Source of the DNA: an uncultured Clostridia bacterium
Lineage (GTDB): Bacteria > Bacillota > Clostridia > Oscillospirales > Acutalibacteraceae
DNA: 52,568 nucleotides
Direction of reading: 5' to 3'
NCBI GenBank assembly: GCA_947595635.1
Contig: CANQEU010000009.1
Coordinates: forward strand, 1-52,568
The position numbers were made by a program, and so were the translations under genes. Positions 1-9,106 of the stretch are shown here, one piece after another; position 1 is the first letter of the stretch, and each line of letters begins with the position of its first letter. The notes under the pieces were generated by a model. The model searched no databases. It saw nothing but the letters and a program-made list of their open reading frames with translations, and was not told the DNA's origin.

Positions 1-39
1 TAATCTTTTAAAAGCAGTCTTGCTCCGCCGTCATATTAA

Positions 40-528
40 TCATACATTGGGATATTCAAGCTGATAATCAGTTATTTTTTTAAGCACCTCGTTCAAATAA
101 CGTGCCGCCTCATACCTTGCCATAGGCAAATTCTGGTCAAGGTAATTTCCGCAGGAAAACGCGTCCGCTCCCGGAATTTCACCGTCATAGCCCGCCATAA
201 ACTCAAACATCTCAGTCACTATAGGAAGGGCTTCCCTTGATGAAAACTCGCCCTTTAAAATCAGATAAAAGCCTGTTCTGCATCCCATAGGGCCGAAATA
301 CACCGTTTCATCCTTATATTCTTTATGATTTCTCAAAAAGCTTGCTCCAAGATGCTCTATCGTATGCAGCTCCGCCTGGTTCAAAACTGGCTCTCTGTTC
401 GGTCTTTTCATTCTTAAATCAAAGGTAGTTGCCATTACCTCGCCGTTTTTATCATAATCCCGACGTGAAACATAAACCCCTCTGTCAAGCAGCTTATGAT
501 TAATCTTAAAGCTCTCGATTTTTTCCAT
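40..528 (-). CDS. luxS: S-ribosylhomocysteine lyase LuxS
   Basis: Cytosolic metalloenzyme that cleaves S-ribosylhomocysteine to homocysteine and DPD, the autoinducer-2 precursor, in the activated methyl cycle. The 162-residue protein has the normal family length. The metal ligands are visible: HTIEH gives His55 and His59, and Cys126 lies in FSCGNY. The catalytic cysteine is Cys83 in GPMGCRTGF. I start at ATG 528 (MEKIES) and not at an in-frame TTG 21 nt upstream, because conserved LuxS begins there. It lies 21 nt after plsY on the same strand and is probably the last gene of a DUF512-der-plsY-luxS unit. No Pfs nucleosidase gene is nearby, so its role here is judged from family alone. Confidence 0.97.
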   Translation of the reverse strand: MEKIESFKINHKLLDRGVYVSRRDYDKNGEVMATTFDLRMKRPNREPVLNQAELHTIEHLGASFLRNHKEYKDETVYFGPMGCRTGFYLILKGEFSSREALPIVTEMFEFMAGYDGEIPGADAFSCGNYLDQNLPMARYEAARYLNEVLKKITDYQLEYPNV

Positions 529-549
529 GTTCGTCACCGTGCCCGTCAA

Positions 550-1278
550 TCATTTTTTTGAAGTTATCTTCTTTTCCGTTCCGTTTAATATCCTCTTTAT
601 ATTTTCCTTGTGCTTAACAATAACTGTCAATCCGACAAGCGCCATACAGACGGTCGCAACAGCAACATAAGCCGCCGTATGACTGTCCGCTCTGCTTTGG
701 CTCGGCAGATAATCAAGAAAATATGTAACCGCAAAGGTGTATACGGGCAGCAGCGCGGCGGATATTACAGAAGCCTTAGATATTATTTTTGTGGAAATAA
801 AAATAATCCCGAAGGTAAGCAAGGTCAGCAGGAATATTCTCCAGTCGGCAATCGCAAGCATTGCGGCAACCGTCACAACACCCTTGCCGCCCTTGAATCC
901 AAAAAACACCGGAAAAATATGTCCAAGCATACAGCACATTCCGGCTATATATTTGCCGTATGCTATTATCTCGCTTTGAACAACGGCGCCGGAATCAACC
1001 GTGCTTATTGTTGAAAAAAGCAGCCAGCCGATTATTACCGATATTATGCCCTTTAAAAAATCAAAAACAATGGTAAACACGGCGGGGCCCTTTCCAACCG
1101 AGCGCAAAACATTTGTAAAGCCCGCGTTACCGCTGCCCATTTTTCTTATATCGGCATGATTATCTACTATTCTTGTAATAATAATCGAAAAGCTTATGCT
1201 TCCCAAAAGGTATGCGATAACGGCGGTCAAAACAAGCTGCTGCCAGCCGTTTGAAAGCAAGCTGAGATACTCCTGCAT
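550..1278 (-). CDS. plsY: Acyl-phosphate:glycerol-3-phosphate acyltransferase PlsY
   Basis: Integral membrane enzyme that transfers the acyl group from acyl-phosphate to glycerol-3-phosphate, the first step of phospholipid synthesis. The 242-residue protein is hydrophobic with about five membrane segments. It shows PlsY signatures: GSISFS near the N terminus, the glycine-rich GSGNAGFTNVLR motif, and GFKGGKGV. Its ATG overlaps the der stop codon by one base (TAATG), which indicates translational coupling. The C terminus has a short Lys-rich tail. PlsY normally works with PlsX, which is not in this window; acpP is present elsewhere (14828-15055). Confidence 0.95.
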   Translation of the reverse strand: MQEYLSLLSNGWQQLVLTAVIAYLLGSISFSIIITRIVDNHADIRKMGSGNAGFTNVLRSVGKGPAVFTIVFDFLKGIISVIIGWLLFSTISTVDSGAVVQSEIIAYGKYIAGMCCMLGHIFPVFFGFKGGKGVVTVAAMLAIADWRIFLLTLLTFGIIFISTKIISKASVISAALLPVYTFAVTYFLDYLPSQSRADSHTAAYVAVATVCMALVGLTVIVKHKENIKRILNGTEKKITSKK

Positions 1279-2600
1279 TATTTTTCTCCTCTTTCTCTTA
1301 TTACAAATCTTACCGGCGTTCCCTCAAGTCCGAATGTTTCTCTTATCCTGTTTTCAAGGTATCTCTGGTATGAAAAGTGGAAGAGCTCTCGGTCGTTGAC
1401 AAAGAATACAAAGGTCGGCGGCTTTGTCGAAGCCTGCGTCATATAATATATTTTAAGCCTTTTTCCCTTGTCGCTCGGCGGCTGTACCCTTAGCGTCGCC
1501 TGCGACAGCAGTTCGTTCAGTCTTCCTGTGCGTATTCTCATGGCGTGAGAGCTTGCCACGCGGACTATAAGCTCAAAAAGCCTTGCAAGCCTCTGCCCTG
1601 TTTTAGCCGAAATAAATATCATCGGCGCATAAGACATAAATGAAAAATCAGAGTCGAGCTTATTTTTATACTCGTTCATCGTCCTGTCGTTTTTTTCTAC
1701 TGCGTCCCATTTATTAACGGCTATTATACACGCCTTTCCGGCGTCGCAGGCAAGACCGGCCACCTTTGAGTCCTGCTCGGTAAAGCCGTCCTCCGCGTTT
1801 ATCATTATAACGCATACGTCGCAGCGCTCTACCGCCATTCTCGCTCTTATTACGCTGTACTGTTCAATTTTATCGTCGACCTTGCTTTTTCGCCTGAGTC
1901 CGGCTGTATCAATAAAATTGAATCTGCCATACTCGTTTTCAACAAGAGTATCTATTGAATCCCTTGTGGTACCGGCTATATTTGAGACTATACATCTCTC
2001 CTCGCCGGAAATCTTATTTATAAGCGACGATTTCCCGACATTCGGCTTTCCTATGACGGCGACGTTTATAATTTCGCCGTCGCTCTCGTCCTCCTCAAAG
2101 TCCTGAAGGAAAGAAAACGCCTGCTCAAGCAGGTCGCCCGTGCCGTGGCCGTGCAGTGACGAAACCTGTATCGGGTCGCCGAGCCCAAGATTATAAAATT
2201 CGTAAAATTCAGGCTCAGGCTCTCCTATTTTGTCGCACTTATTAACGCATAATATTATCGGTCTGCCGCTCTTTTGCAGCATCGACGCAACGTCCATATC
2301 CGTAGCGACTACGCCTGACTTTAAATCGGTTACAAAGACTATTACATCGGCGGAATTTATCGCAAGCTCCGCCTGCCGGCGCATTTGAGAAAGTATAACA
2401 TCGCCGGAGTCCGGCTCTATGCCCCCCGTATCAATAACGGTTGCTTTTTTTCCGCCCCACTCGACCTCTCCGAAAATTCTGTCTCTCGTAACACCCGGAG
2501 TGTCGTCTACTATTGATATTCTCTTGCCGGTCAGCTTATTAAACAATGTTGATTTTCCGACATTCGGTCTGCCGACTATTGCTATAACAGGCTTTGCCAT
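1278..2600 (-). CDS. der: Ribosome biogenesis GTPase Der (EngA)
   Basis: Essential GTPase with two tandem GTP-binding domains that assists 50S subunit maturation. The first P-loop GRPNVGKST begins near residue 8 and the second, GKPNVGKSS, lies near residue 185. NKCD and NKWD supply the guanine-specificity motifs, and DTPG and DTAG the switch II motifs. The C-terminal KH-like domain follows from about residue 350. At 440 residues it has normal length. I start at ATG 2600 (MAKPVIAIVG) because AAAGGA lies upstream and the extra 19 residues of the longest frame are not Der-like. It is coupled to plsY downstream. Confidence 0.97.
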   Translation of the reverse strand: MAKPVIAIVGRPNVGKSTLFNKLTGKRISIVDDTPGVTRDRIFGEVEWGGKKATVIDTGGIEPDSGDVILSQMRRQAELAINSADVIVFVTDLKSGVVATDMDVASMLQKSGRPIILCVNKCDKIGEPEPEFYEFYNLGLGDPIQVSSLHGHGTGDLLEQAFSFLQDFEEDESDGEIINVAVIGKPNVGKSSLINKISGEERCIVSNIAGTTRDSIDTLVENEYGRFNFIDTAGLRRKSKVDDKIEQYSVIRARMAVERCDVCVIMINAEDGFTEQDSKVAGLACDAGKACIIAVNKWDAVEKNDRTMNEYKNKLDSDFSFMSYAPMIFISAKTGQRLARLFELIVRVASSHAMRIRTGRLNELLSQATLRVQPPSDKGKRLKIYYMTQASTKPPTFVFFVNDRELFHFSYQRYLENRIRETFGLEGTPVRFVIRERGEK

Positions 2601-2696
2601 TTTGTTCTCATTCCTTTTCGCCGCGGTAATATTACTATCAGTATAATAAAACAGCAATTCTCACTTAATATACAAACAGTATAACCGCGTTTATAT

Positions 2697-3998
2697 TTAC
2701 ATTAATATTTCATTCAACAGAGCTTCGCCGTCATTCATAACGGTGCAAAGCTTTATTCCGAGCGCCCTTTCCACATCCTCGACAGATACATCGTCCAAAA
2801 ACAGATCTCCCTCACGCCTTAGCATTGCGCAAGAAATTATCAGCTTGTCGCCAAGCTCTATATCCTTTAGCGCATTTATAAGGTCGCAGCCGGTCAAAAG
2901 CCCGGTAACGTCTATTTCACTTCCGAAAAATTTGTTTTCTATTCCTATAACCTGAACGCAGACATTCGGAAATTTAGCCCTCAGCGAGTCCATAAGCTCC
3001 GTTAAAAAACGCTCCGGCGCTTTGCCGCAGGCGAGCGTCATTCTCCGCCGTATGTCCGAGCCCTTTCTTTGCTCAAGCGCCCATTCAAATTCATCCTTAA
3101 GGCAGGCGATAAGTCCTACGCCGTCCTCAAGCTGCTGAAATCCCTCGTAGTATTCCGCGTTTGGTATCTCTCTGCACGATTTCAAATAAAACTCGTCGGA
3201 AGCAAAAACTATCCTTCTTCCGTAGGACTTAACAAATTTATCTCCCCAACTCTCTATCTGTTCAAGAGTCTTTAGCGCGCTCTCCTTTGTGTAAGAGGCA
3301 AGCGGATACAGCCCTTCGCGGTATTTTGTAAGCCCCACCGGCACAACCGCAATGCTCTCTATCTGAGGAAAAAGCTTTTCTAAATCGGACAGAGTTCTGT
3401 CAAGCTCCTCACCGTCGTTTATTCCTGGGCAGGACACTATTTGGCAGTTTATCATAATTCCGCCGTCTGAAAATCTTTTTAAAACAGACAACGCCTCACC
3501 GGCAAAGCGGTTATTCAGCATTTTGCACCTAAGTTCAGGATTTGTAGTATGCACCGAAATATTTATAGGACTGATATGCAGCTTTATTATTCTGTCAATC
3601 TCATGCTCCGTTATATTTGTAAGGGTAACGTAATTTCCAAACAGGAACGAAAGACGGGAATCATCATCCTTAAAATAAAGACTTTCACGCATTCCCGAAG
3701 GAAGCTGGTCAATAAAGCAAAAAATGCACTTATTCCTGCACGAGTGCTGCTTATCCATAAGGTATGTTTCAAATTCAAGTCCAAGCTCCTCATATTCGCC
3801 CTTGTTTATCTTGACCTCTCTTGTGTTTCCGCCCTTATCCTCAATAACGATTGACAAGCTTCTGTTCATTTGATGAAAGCGGTAATCAAGAACATCTGCT
3901 ATTTCCTCGCCGTTTATCGAAACAAGCCTCTCGCCGGGCTTAACGCCGGCAATTTCACATCTGCCGTTTTTGGTAACGTTTTTTATGAGAACAGACAT
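2697..3998 (-). CDS. DUF512 family protein with PDZ and radical-SAM-like Cys motif
   Basis: Function unknown. The first 75 residues resemble a PDZ domain (GVKPGERLVSING). A CxxxCxxC motif follows at Cys87, Cys91 and Cys94 (CRNKCIFC), as in radical SAM iron-sulfur enzymes, and the remainder matches the DUF512 C-terminal domain as I know it. The family is usually found next to der in Clostridia, as here (96 nt gap). The ribosome binding site GGGGTG precedes ATG 3998. A strong intrinsic terminator for rpmF ends only 13 nt before the start codon, so expression depends on read-through or on a promoter overlapping that terminator. Radical chemistry is an inference from the motif. Confidence 0.85.
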   Translation of the reverse strand: MSVLIKNVTKNGRCEIAGVKPGERLVSINGEEIADVLDYRFHQMNRSLSIVIEDKGGNTREVKINKGEYEELGLEFETYLMDKQHSCRNKCIFCFIDQLPSGMRESLYFKDDDSRLSFLFGNYVTLTNITEHEIDRIIKLHISPINISVHTTNPELRCKMLNNRFAGEALSVLKRFSDGGIMINCQIVSCPGINDGEELDRTLSDLEKLFPQIESIAVVPVGLTKYREGLYPLASYTKESALKTLEQIESWGDKFVKSYGRRIVFASDEFYLKSCREIPNAEYYEGFQQLEDGVGLIACLKDEFEWALEQRKGSDIRRRMTLACGKAPERFLTELMDSLRAKFPNVCVQVIGIENKFFGSEIDVTGLLTGCDLINALKDIELGDKLIISCAMLRREGDLFLDDVSVEDVERALGIKLCTVMNDGEALLNEILM

Positions 3999-4010
3999 TT
4001 TTCACCCCGC

Positions 4011-4045
4011 AAAAAAAGAGGAGAGGATCTTGCCTTCCTCTCCTC
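4011..4045 (-). terminator. Intrinsic terminator after rpmF
   Basis: Read on the minus strand, GAGGAGAGG pairs with CCTCTCCTC (4037-4045 with 4018-4026, 10-nt loop) and is followed by seven T (4011-4017). It sits 18 nt beyond the rpmF stop and 13 nt before the DUF512 start codon. Confidence 0.9.
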
Positions 4046-4063
4046 CTTGATTTCATAAACGAA

Positions 4064-4246
4064 TTAAGCGTCCTTTTTAACTACTTCTCTGCCGTTATAG
4101 TAGCCGCAGCTTGGGCAAACCCTGTGAGCAAGCTTGTACTCGCCGCAGTTTGTGCACTTTGCAAGCGCAGGAGCGGAGAGCTTCCATACGTTTGATCTTC
4201 TTGTGTTTCTTCTTTGCTTAGACGTTTTGTTCTTTGGTACTGCCAT
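4064..4246 (-). CDS. rpmF: 50S ribosomal protein L32
   Basis: Zinc-type L32 of 60 residues. The basic N terminus ([17 protein letters not shown]) is typical. Two CxxC pairs at Cys31/Cys34 and Cys44/Cys47 form the zinc ribbon, so this is the C+ form and not the zinc-free paralog. The ribosome binding site AAGGAGG lies just upstream. It follows the DUF177 gene by 46 nt, the conserved yceD-rpmF pairing of many bacteria, and ends at a strong terminator. Confidence 0.98.
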   Translation of the reverse strand: MAVPKNKTSKQRRNTRRSNVWKLSAPALAKCTNCGEYKLAHRVCPSCGYYNGREVVKKDA

Positions 4247-4292
4247 TGTTCAGCACCTCCTTAAGTAGATTTGTATTTTGAGTCAATACTCT

Positions 4293-4787
4293 TTAATTTA
4301 ATAATTGCTTAAGAACCTCAAGCCTTGAATCAACCGTTTTCTTGTCGCAGTCGCAATCGCCATCGTTTAAATTGGCGCCGCAGTTTTGACAAAGTCCCTT
4401 GCAGTCGTCGCTGCAAAGATACTTGAGCGGAAGCTCAAGCAAAATATCGGTTGTCGTAAGCTCGTCAAGATCCAGTAAATAATCCGGCACTTCAATATAG
4501 TCGTCATTGCTGTCGCCGCTTAGGGATGTGACAAGATTATGCTCAAATTCCAAACTCATATTTCTGTCACTCGGCGAAAAGCAACGGTCACACGGTCGGG
4601 AGTATAAAAATTCAGCTTTTATAATAAGTCTTACAACACCCGCCGTATTAACCGCCTCAGCCCTGACCCACACAGGCTTGGGCATGGGGTTAACACCGTC
4701 AACTGCAACCGAGCTTAAATCAAGCTTATAATCCGCAAGGCGGTGTACTCCCTCATTTAAGAAAGCATCCTTTAAATCAAGAAGCAT
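4293..4787 (-). CDS. YceD/DUF177 family protein
   Basis: A 164-residue DUF177 protein, the family almost always encoded before rpmF and linked to 23S rRNA accumulation in other organisms. The C-terminal part shows the conserved cysteine cluster: CSDDCKGLCQNCG, then CDC. I start at ATG 4787 (MLLDLKDAF) because GGAG lies about 9 nt upstream; the longer frame adds 33 residues of poor composition that run into non-coding sequence. The biochemical role is not established by the sequence. Confidence 0.88.
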   Translation of the reverse strand: MLLDLKDAFLNEGVHRLADYKLDLSSVAVDGVNPMPKPVWVRAEAVNTAGVVRLIIKAEFLYSRPCDRCFSPSDRNMSLEFEHNLVTSLSGDSNDDYIEVPDYLLDLDELTTTDILLELPLKYLCSDDCKGLCQNCGANLNDGDCDCDKKTVDSRLEVLKQLLN

Positions 4788-5083
4788 ATACACCACTCCA
4801 CAGGACAGATTGCAGCGCATTAAAACACCGAATAATATTATACATTTCATCAAATGCTTTGTCAATGTTTTGCAAAAATATTTCAACTGATTTTTTCAAC
4901 AAACCTGCCGCCGTTATTTTCGCTTTTTTCATATAATATAATATTAAATCAAGGCTTGGCTTTAACATCTTGCCCGATAAATTAAGATACGGCTTCAATC
5001 GCTGAATATATCTTGACATTATTTTACAATTGATGCAAATCATTAATTTTTCATACTTATTATTTAAAATAAAAAAGAGAAAT
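4788..5083. other. Non-coding gap upstream of yceD-rpmF
   Basis: AT-rich gap that should hold the yceD-rpmF promoter on the minus strand. I could not pick a convincing -35/-10 pair. A short frame (4777-5043, minus) exists but looks accidental. The far end of the gap is the cotH terminator. Confidence 0.5.
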
Positions 5084-5105
5084 GCTGCCGGCTTTCACCG
5101 GCAGC
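5074..5105 (-). terminator. Intrinsic terminator after the CotH-dockerin gene
   Basis: GCTGCCGG (5084-5091) pairs with CCGGCAGC (5098-5105) around a 6-nt loop. On the minus strand the stem is followed by ATTTCTCTTTTTT. It lies 41 nt after the stop of the 5146-7611 gene. Confidence 0.9.
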
Positions 5106-5145
5106 GGATATTTAAAATAACATCGCTCCTTTTGATTTATGCCGT

Positions 5146-7611
5146 TCAGGCAATAAGCTCGATTGATGCAATATGCTTTTGCAGAATTATTGCATCGGCA
5201 ATTGTTATCTCGCCGTTTTTATCAACGTCGGCAGCGGTAAACGAATCGCCGCTCAGTATGGTTATTTCTGCAATATGCTTTTGCAGTAATATCGCGTCCG
5301 CAATCGTTATTGTGCCGTTTAAGTCCACATCGCCTAAGCTTACACCCGTCGTTTTGTAATTTGTCCAGTCACCCTTATATACAATGCCCTTGCTTTTATC
5401 CGAGGACGGATTATCAAAATCCGGTACAAACAGCTTATTCGGCTCGCCTGGGAAAATAAGGTCGGCTGTTTGTGACGTTTGCTTTCCGTCGTTAAATAAA
5501 ATATCGGTAACGTCGGGGCTTACTTTATATCTCCATATGTCGTTTCCGCAGTATTCCATAAGGAATCCGTACCACTTTGGAGCGTCATTGGTTCCCCACC
5601 AGTATACATATACCTCGCTCCATTTTGTCTTTGAGTTGTCAAAATACACATACATATCGCCGAGCACTCTCTTCATTTCGATTTTAGCCATACTCAGCGC
5701 GCTCTGAACGACAACGCTCGTTTGTGCGGAATTAACCGCGCTAACTCCCCTTTGATATGCCTTAATAAAATTATTCCAGACGCTTTCGTCGTATTCGTTC
5801 TCGTCAAACAGATTTTTATACCGTTCAAGCTCGGCAAGAGCGACCTTCTTCGCAGCGTCAACGCTCATAAACATCATATTCATAAAGCTCTCTCTTCTTG
5901 CCATCCAGTCAAGGTAATAATCACGCTGACTTTCAAATATCGTGCCTGCCTGTGGAACAAGAAGATTATCAGATATATCCCATCTTGTGAAGTTCATCTG
6001 TGCGCTGGCGTTAATAATTGATGAATATTCGCTAAAGCTTTTTAGTCTGCCTGTACCCTGCGCCTTGCCGTTGAGAATATTAAAGGCAGGTACAAATCTT
6101 TCGCTCCAAAGCTTTTCAGCAGTCTGCAAAATCTCCGGCTGATGAGCAAACTGGGCGATTATTGTGTATTGATTGTTGCCGTACTGTCTGCTTTCGGCTG
6201 CAAAGATGGAATCGGTATCCATCATATTAACGCCGTCCTTGTAGGTGCTGAGGTTGCCGAAGGCTACGTCATAGTCCCACACGGGGGCGGCATGAAGCTT
6301 GCCGTCGCCGTTGGAATCGGAATCCTTATAGAAGAAGCAGCTTGAAATTCCGGCGTCGATATTTACCGAAAGCTCCTCTATAAGATACATTAAGGCGGCG
6401 GATTCCACATCTATATATTCGGAATAATGCTTGCCCTTTGAATTATATCCTGTCGGCGAATACAGAGCGTCCTCCATATCCTGAACAAAATCAGCTATAT
6501 AATTAACCTGCTCTATCGAAGCCGCCGTTTTAAGGTCGACCGACTGACCGCTGTTTGTTACAAAATGGCAGTTCTCTTCGGGGCCGGCTACATATTCTAT
6601 TAAATAACCGCCCGTTATGTCATCGGGATTGAGCGGCAGCTCATAACCGCTGCGTCCGCCCCAACGATTGCCTTCGGATTTTACCCTGTATGATTCAATA
6701 TCGCTGTTATAACCGGCAGCCTGCAGAGCGTCCTCGGTGTTGCCCTGCAAATCTGTTATGCTTACAAGATTGTTTTTTCCAAGCTCTACCTTCTCAGTCA
6801 TTTGATATGAGCCGAGATACTCGCCGTTAGCATATACGTCCATAAATCTTGACTCGGGCGAATAATCAAGCCCAACCTCGTCAGCAAGGTCATACACTAC
6901 TCGGTTGCGCAAAAGCGAATGCTCCTGACCGTTTGCAAGCAGACACCATTTTTTGCTTGCCTTCATTCCAAGCAGGCTTGCCTTTGACGGCAGCTTTATG
7001 TTATATGGCTTCTTCGCGATGTTCCGCCATGTTGTGTTGCCCCTTCCCTTTATTGAGGAAAGCTCTCCGTCATATGAAACACTGCCGTCACTGTCGATTA
7101 GCAAAAGCTGACCGGATTCGGAATATTCGTGTATCGGGTCTGAGTTTATATTGCTCATGCTTCCGCTTTCCGTTGTAAGGAATAAAGACGCGACCTTGGA
7201 CGACTGCATAATTTTTACCTTGCAGGCTTTGCCATCGGCGTTAAATTCCATAGTCTCGTTCTTTTTCAAATCGCTGAGCTTGTCGCCGCTGCTTACGGTC
7301 TTTCCGTTTATGCTGAGCGTACCAAAATTATGATACAACACAACCGAAGATAAGTCCGCGGATGACGGCATAAAGAAGTAATATATACCATCGTCGTCAA
7401 GATACCATTTTACTGCGTCTATCTCGGTTGTTCCCGGTTTAGGGCATCCATCAAGCCACACCGCCTTTTCTCTGCTATACTCAACATAGACTGGCGTTCC
7501 CGACGCGCTTATGCCGTCTTGCTGCACAGCAAACGCTGAAGGCGCCGCCGAAACAAGCAGCACGCAAAGTAGCAATGAAACAAACGCTTTAAAAAATTTT
7601 CCGTTTCTCAC
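5146..7611 (-). CDS. Secreted CotH-kinase-like protein with starch-binding-like domain and type I dockerin
   Basis: An 821-residue exported protein. Residues 1-29 form a signal peptide ending in SAFA. The CotH-type kinase region runs from about residue 160 to 560: KGRGNTTW near 188, KPYNIKL near 201, NGEYLGSYQMTEKVEL near 262, and a later WDYDVAFGN. CotH proteins of spore coats and some secreted homologs phosphorylate proteins. Residues about 655-745 (VYFDNSKTKWSEVYVYWW) resemble CBM26-type starch-binding modules. The last 65 residues form a dockerin with two calcium loops, DVDLNGTITIADAILLQKH and DVDKNGEITIADAIILQKH, so it should dock to a cohesin scaffold. GTG start at 7611 with GGAGG 7 nt upstream. 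It is probably monocistronic, given its own promoter and terminator. The substrate is unknown. Confidence 0.88.
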   Translation of the reverse strand: MRNGKFFKAFVSLLLCVLLVSAAPSAFAVQQDGISASGTPVYVEYSREKAVWLDGCPKPGTTEIDAVKWYLDDDGIYYFFMPSSADLSSVVLYHNFGTLSINGKTVSSGDKLSDLKKNETMEFNADGKACKVKIMQSSKVASLFLTTESGSMSNINSDPIHEYSESGQLLLIDSDGSVSYDGELSSIKGRGNTTWRNIAKKPYNIKLPSKASLLGMKASKKWCLLANGQEHSLLRNRVVYDLADEVGLDYSPESRFMDVYANGEYLGSYQMTEKVELGKNNLVSITDLQGNTEDALQAAGYNSDIESYRVKSEGNRWGGRSGYELPLNPDDITGGYLIEYVAGPEENCHFVTNSGQSVDLKTAASIEQVNYIADFVQDMEDALYSPTGYNSKGKHYSEYIDVESAALMYLIEELSVNIDAGISSCFFYKDSDSNGDGKLHAAPVWDYDVAFGNLSTYKDGVNMMDTDSIFAAESRQYGNNQYTIIAQFAHQPEILQTAEKLWSERFVPAFNILNGKAQGTGRLKSFSEYSSIINASAQMNFTRWDISDNLLVPQAGTIFESQRDYYLDWMARRESFMNMMFMSVDAAKKVALAELERYKNLFDENEYDESVWNNFIKAYQRGVSAVNSAQTSVVVQSALSMAKIEMKRVLGDMYVYFDNSKTKWSEVYVYWWGTNDAPKWYGFLMEYCGNDIWRYKVSPDVTDILFNDGKQTSQTADLIFPGEPNKLFVPDFDNPSSDKSKGIVYKGDWTNYKTTGVSLGDVDLNGTITIADAILLQKHIAEITILSGDSFTAADVDKNGEITIADAIILQKHIASIELIA

Positions 7612-7683
7612 TTTCGATCCTCCTGAGTTTAATATCTGTTGTATTTACCGTAAAATAAGACTGTAAACGCCTTACTCAATTAG

Positions 7684-7689
7684 ATTATA
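7684..7689 (-). promoter_or_regulatory. Candidate extended -10 element for the CotH gene
   Basis: On the minus strand TGATATAAT gives a perfect TATAAT preceded by TG, an extended -10, about 72 nt before the GTG start. No good -35 is visible at the right spacing. Confidence 0.5.
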
Positions 7690-7838
7690 TCACTGCCGCT
7701 TTTCTTTTTATATTGGCAAAATCCTAAAATTTTATATATAAAAAATGTAAACAATAAACACCCTGAAAATATAAAATATACCGAATATGAACGAATATTT
7801 TAACAAAAAGTGTTATCTAACTGCTCGGCGGCAGTATC

Positions 7839-8810
7839 TTAATATATTCCCTGAACCGTCACCTCACCCGTGCTGACATGCACACGCTCGCCGTCCTCGG
7901 TCAATATTATAAGTCCGCCGTCGGCTTCAACGTCGACCGCCTCTCCGGTAACTATATCCCTGCTTAAATACGCGCTGACATCTCTGCCTATAGTAGCGCA
8001 GTTTTTGATATACTCATCCTTCAACGCGCCAAAGCCGCACAGAACAAACTCATTGTATATTTTTTCAAACTCCTGCGCGACCGCCGCTATTAATTCGTTC
8101 CTCTCATGCTGAACCCCTGTTTCAATTAGTATTGATGTCGCCTTTTCTTCTATCTCCTGCGGAAAGTCATAATTATTTACATTGATACCAATACCGACAA
8201 CGGCATAAGAAACCGCGTTGTCCTCCGCCGTCATCTCGGTGAGTATTCCGCAAATCTTTTTATTCCCTATTATAACGTCGTTCGGCCACTTTATCTTTGT
8301 GCCGCAGTCGTAAAGTCCGTTTACCGCCTTGCAGACGGCAAGCCCTGCCGCAAGCGTAACACACGGTATATTAGACGCGGAAATCTCAGGTCTTAGCAGG
8401 ATACTTTCATATATGCTCGCCCCGCGCGGCGACCTCCAGCTTCTGCCAAATCTGCCCTTACCAAAGGTTTGCTCCTCGGCTACTAAGGTGAAGCCCTGAG
8501 CAGCGCCCGACCTCGCTCTGCGCTTTAGCTCCTCGTTTGTGGAATCCACCTTCTCCATAAGCACCGTCGGTCTGCCTATATATAATGTGGTAAGCGCTTT
8601 GTCTATTATATCAACGCTTATGCTGTCCGGCTCGCTTAAAAGCCTGTATCCCCTGTTGGTATAGCTTTCTATAACATACCCCTTTTCTCTCAGCGCCTTT
8701 ATCTGTTTATTAACGCCGTTGCGCGAAATGTTCAGTTTATTTGATATTTCCTGTCCTGAAACAAAACCGCCCTGCCTTAAAAATTCCAATATTTTTTCTG
8801 AAGTTTTCAT
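7839..8810 (-). CDS. birA: Bifunctional biotin-protein ligase / biotin repressor BirA
   Basis: Attaches biotin to carboxyl carrier domains and, through its N-terminal winged helix, can repress biotin genes. Residues 1-60 form the helix-turn-helix (SGQEISNKLNISRNGVNKQI). The ligase domain shows FGKGRFGRSW and KWPNDVII, followed by a small SH3-like C-terminal domain. I start at ATG 8810 (MKTSEKILEF), giving 323 residues, a normal length; 14 upstream residues of the longest frame are not family-like. No biotin synthesis or transport genes are in the window, so its operator targets lie elsewhere. Confidence 0.95.
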   Translation of the reverse strand: MKTSEKILEFLRQGGFVSGQEISNKLNISRNGVNKQIKALREKGYVIESYTNRGYRLLSEPDSISVDIIDKALTTLYIGRPTVLMEKVDSTNEELKRRARSGAAQGFTLVAEEQTFGKGRFGRSWRSPRGASIYESILLRPEISASNIPCVTLAAGLAVCKAVNGLYDCGTKIKWPNDVIIGNKKICGILTEMTAEDNAVSYAVVGIGINVNNYDFPQEIEEKATSILIETGVQHERNELIAAVAQEFEKIYNEFVLCGFGALKDEYIKNCATIGRDVSAYLSRDIVTGEAVDVEADGGLIILTEDGERVHVSTGEVTVQGIY

Positions 8811-9106
8811 TTTTAATTCACATCCGTAAACAAGAAAAGTAACATTATGCACATTATACTATATATTTCCTATAAATTCAATTGCTATGTGCAGGCTGAC
8901 AACGGTTTTTTTGACAGAAAAATAATAAGGCGCTTCTTTTACATAATCCGAGCAAAAAAGGTATTTATTTTGCTTTAAATGAAAAATACAATTTGAAATA
9001 TGTGATATTATCTGTAAATGTGATAATATAGAACTACGCTGTTTAAACAGCTTTTCGACGCTTCCGTAATTTCGCGTCATACCTTAACGAAAGGGAGGAT
9101 TTCGTA
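8811..9106. other. Divergent intergenic region birA / transketolase
   Basis: Divergent promoters for birA (minus) and the transketolase pair (plus) must lie here. GTGATAAT at about 9018 is a possible plus-strand -10, but I see no matching -35. A 73-codon minus frame at 8859-9080 has no recognisable features and I leave it out. Confidence 0.4.

Noticed and set aside
610-1014. Plus-strand frame of 134 codons opposite plsY
   Set aside because: Antisense shadow of a confident gene with no ribosome binding site or recognisable features; the same holds for the other frames opposite known genes.
4777-5043. 88-codon minus frame upstream of the DUF177 gene
   Set aside because: It runs through the yceD promoter region, overlaps the DUF177 ribosome binding site, has biased AT-rich codons and resembles nothing I know.
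8859-9080. 73-codon minus frame in the birA/transketolase gap
   Set aside because: No ribosome binding site, low-complexity composition, and it occupies the divergent promoter region.
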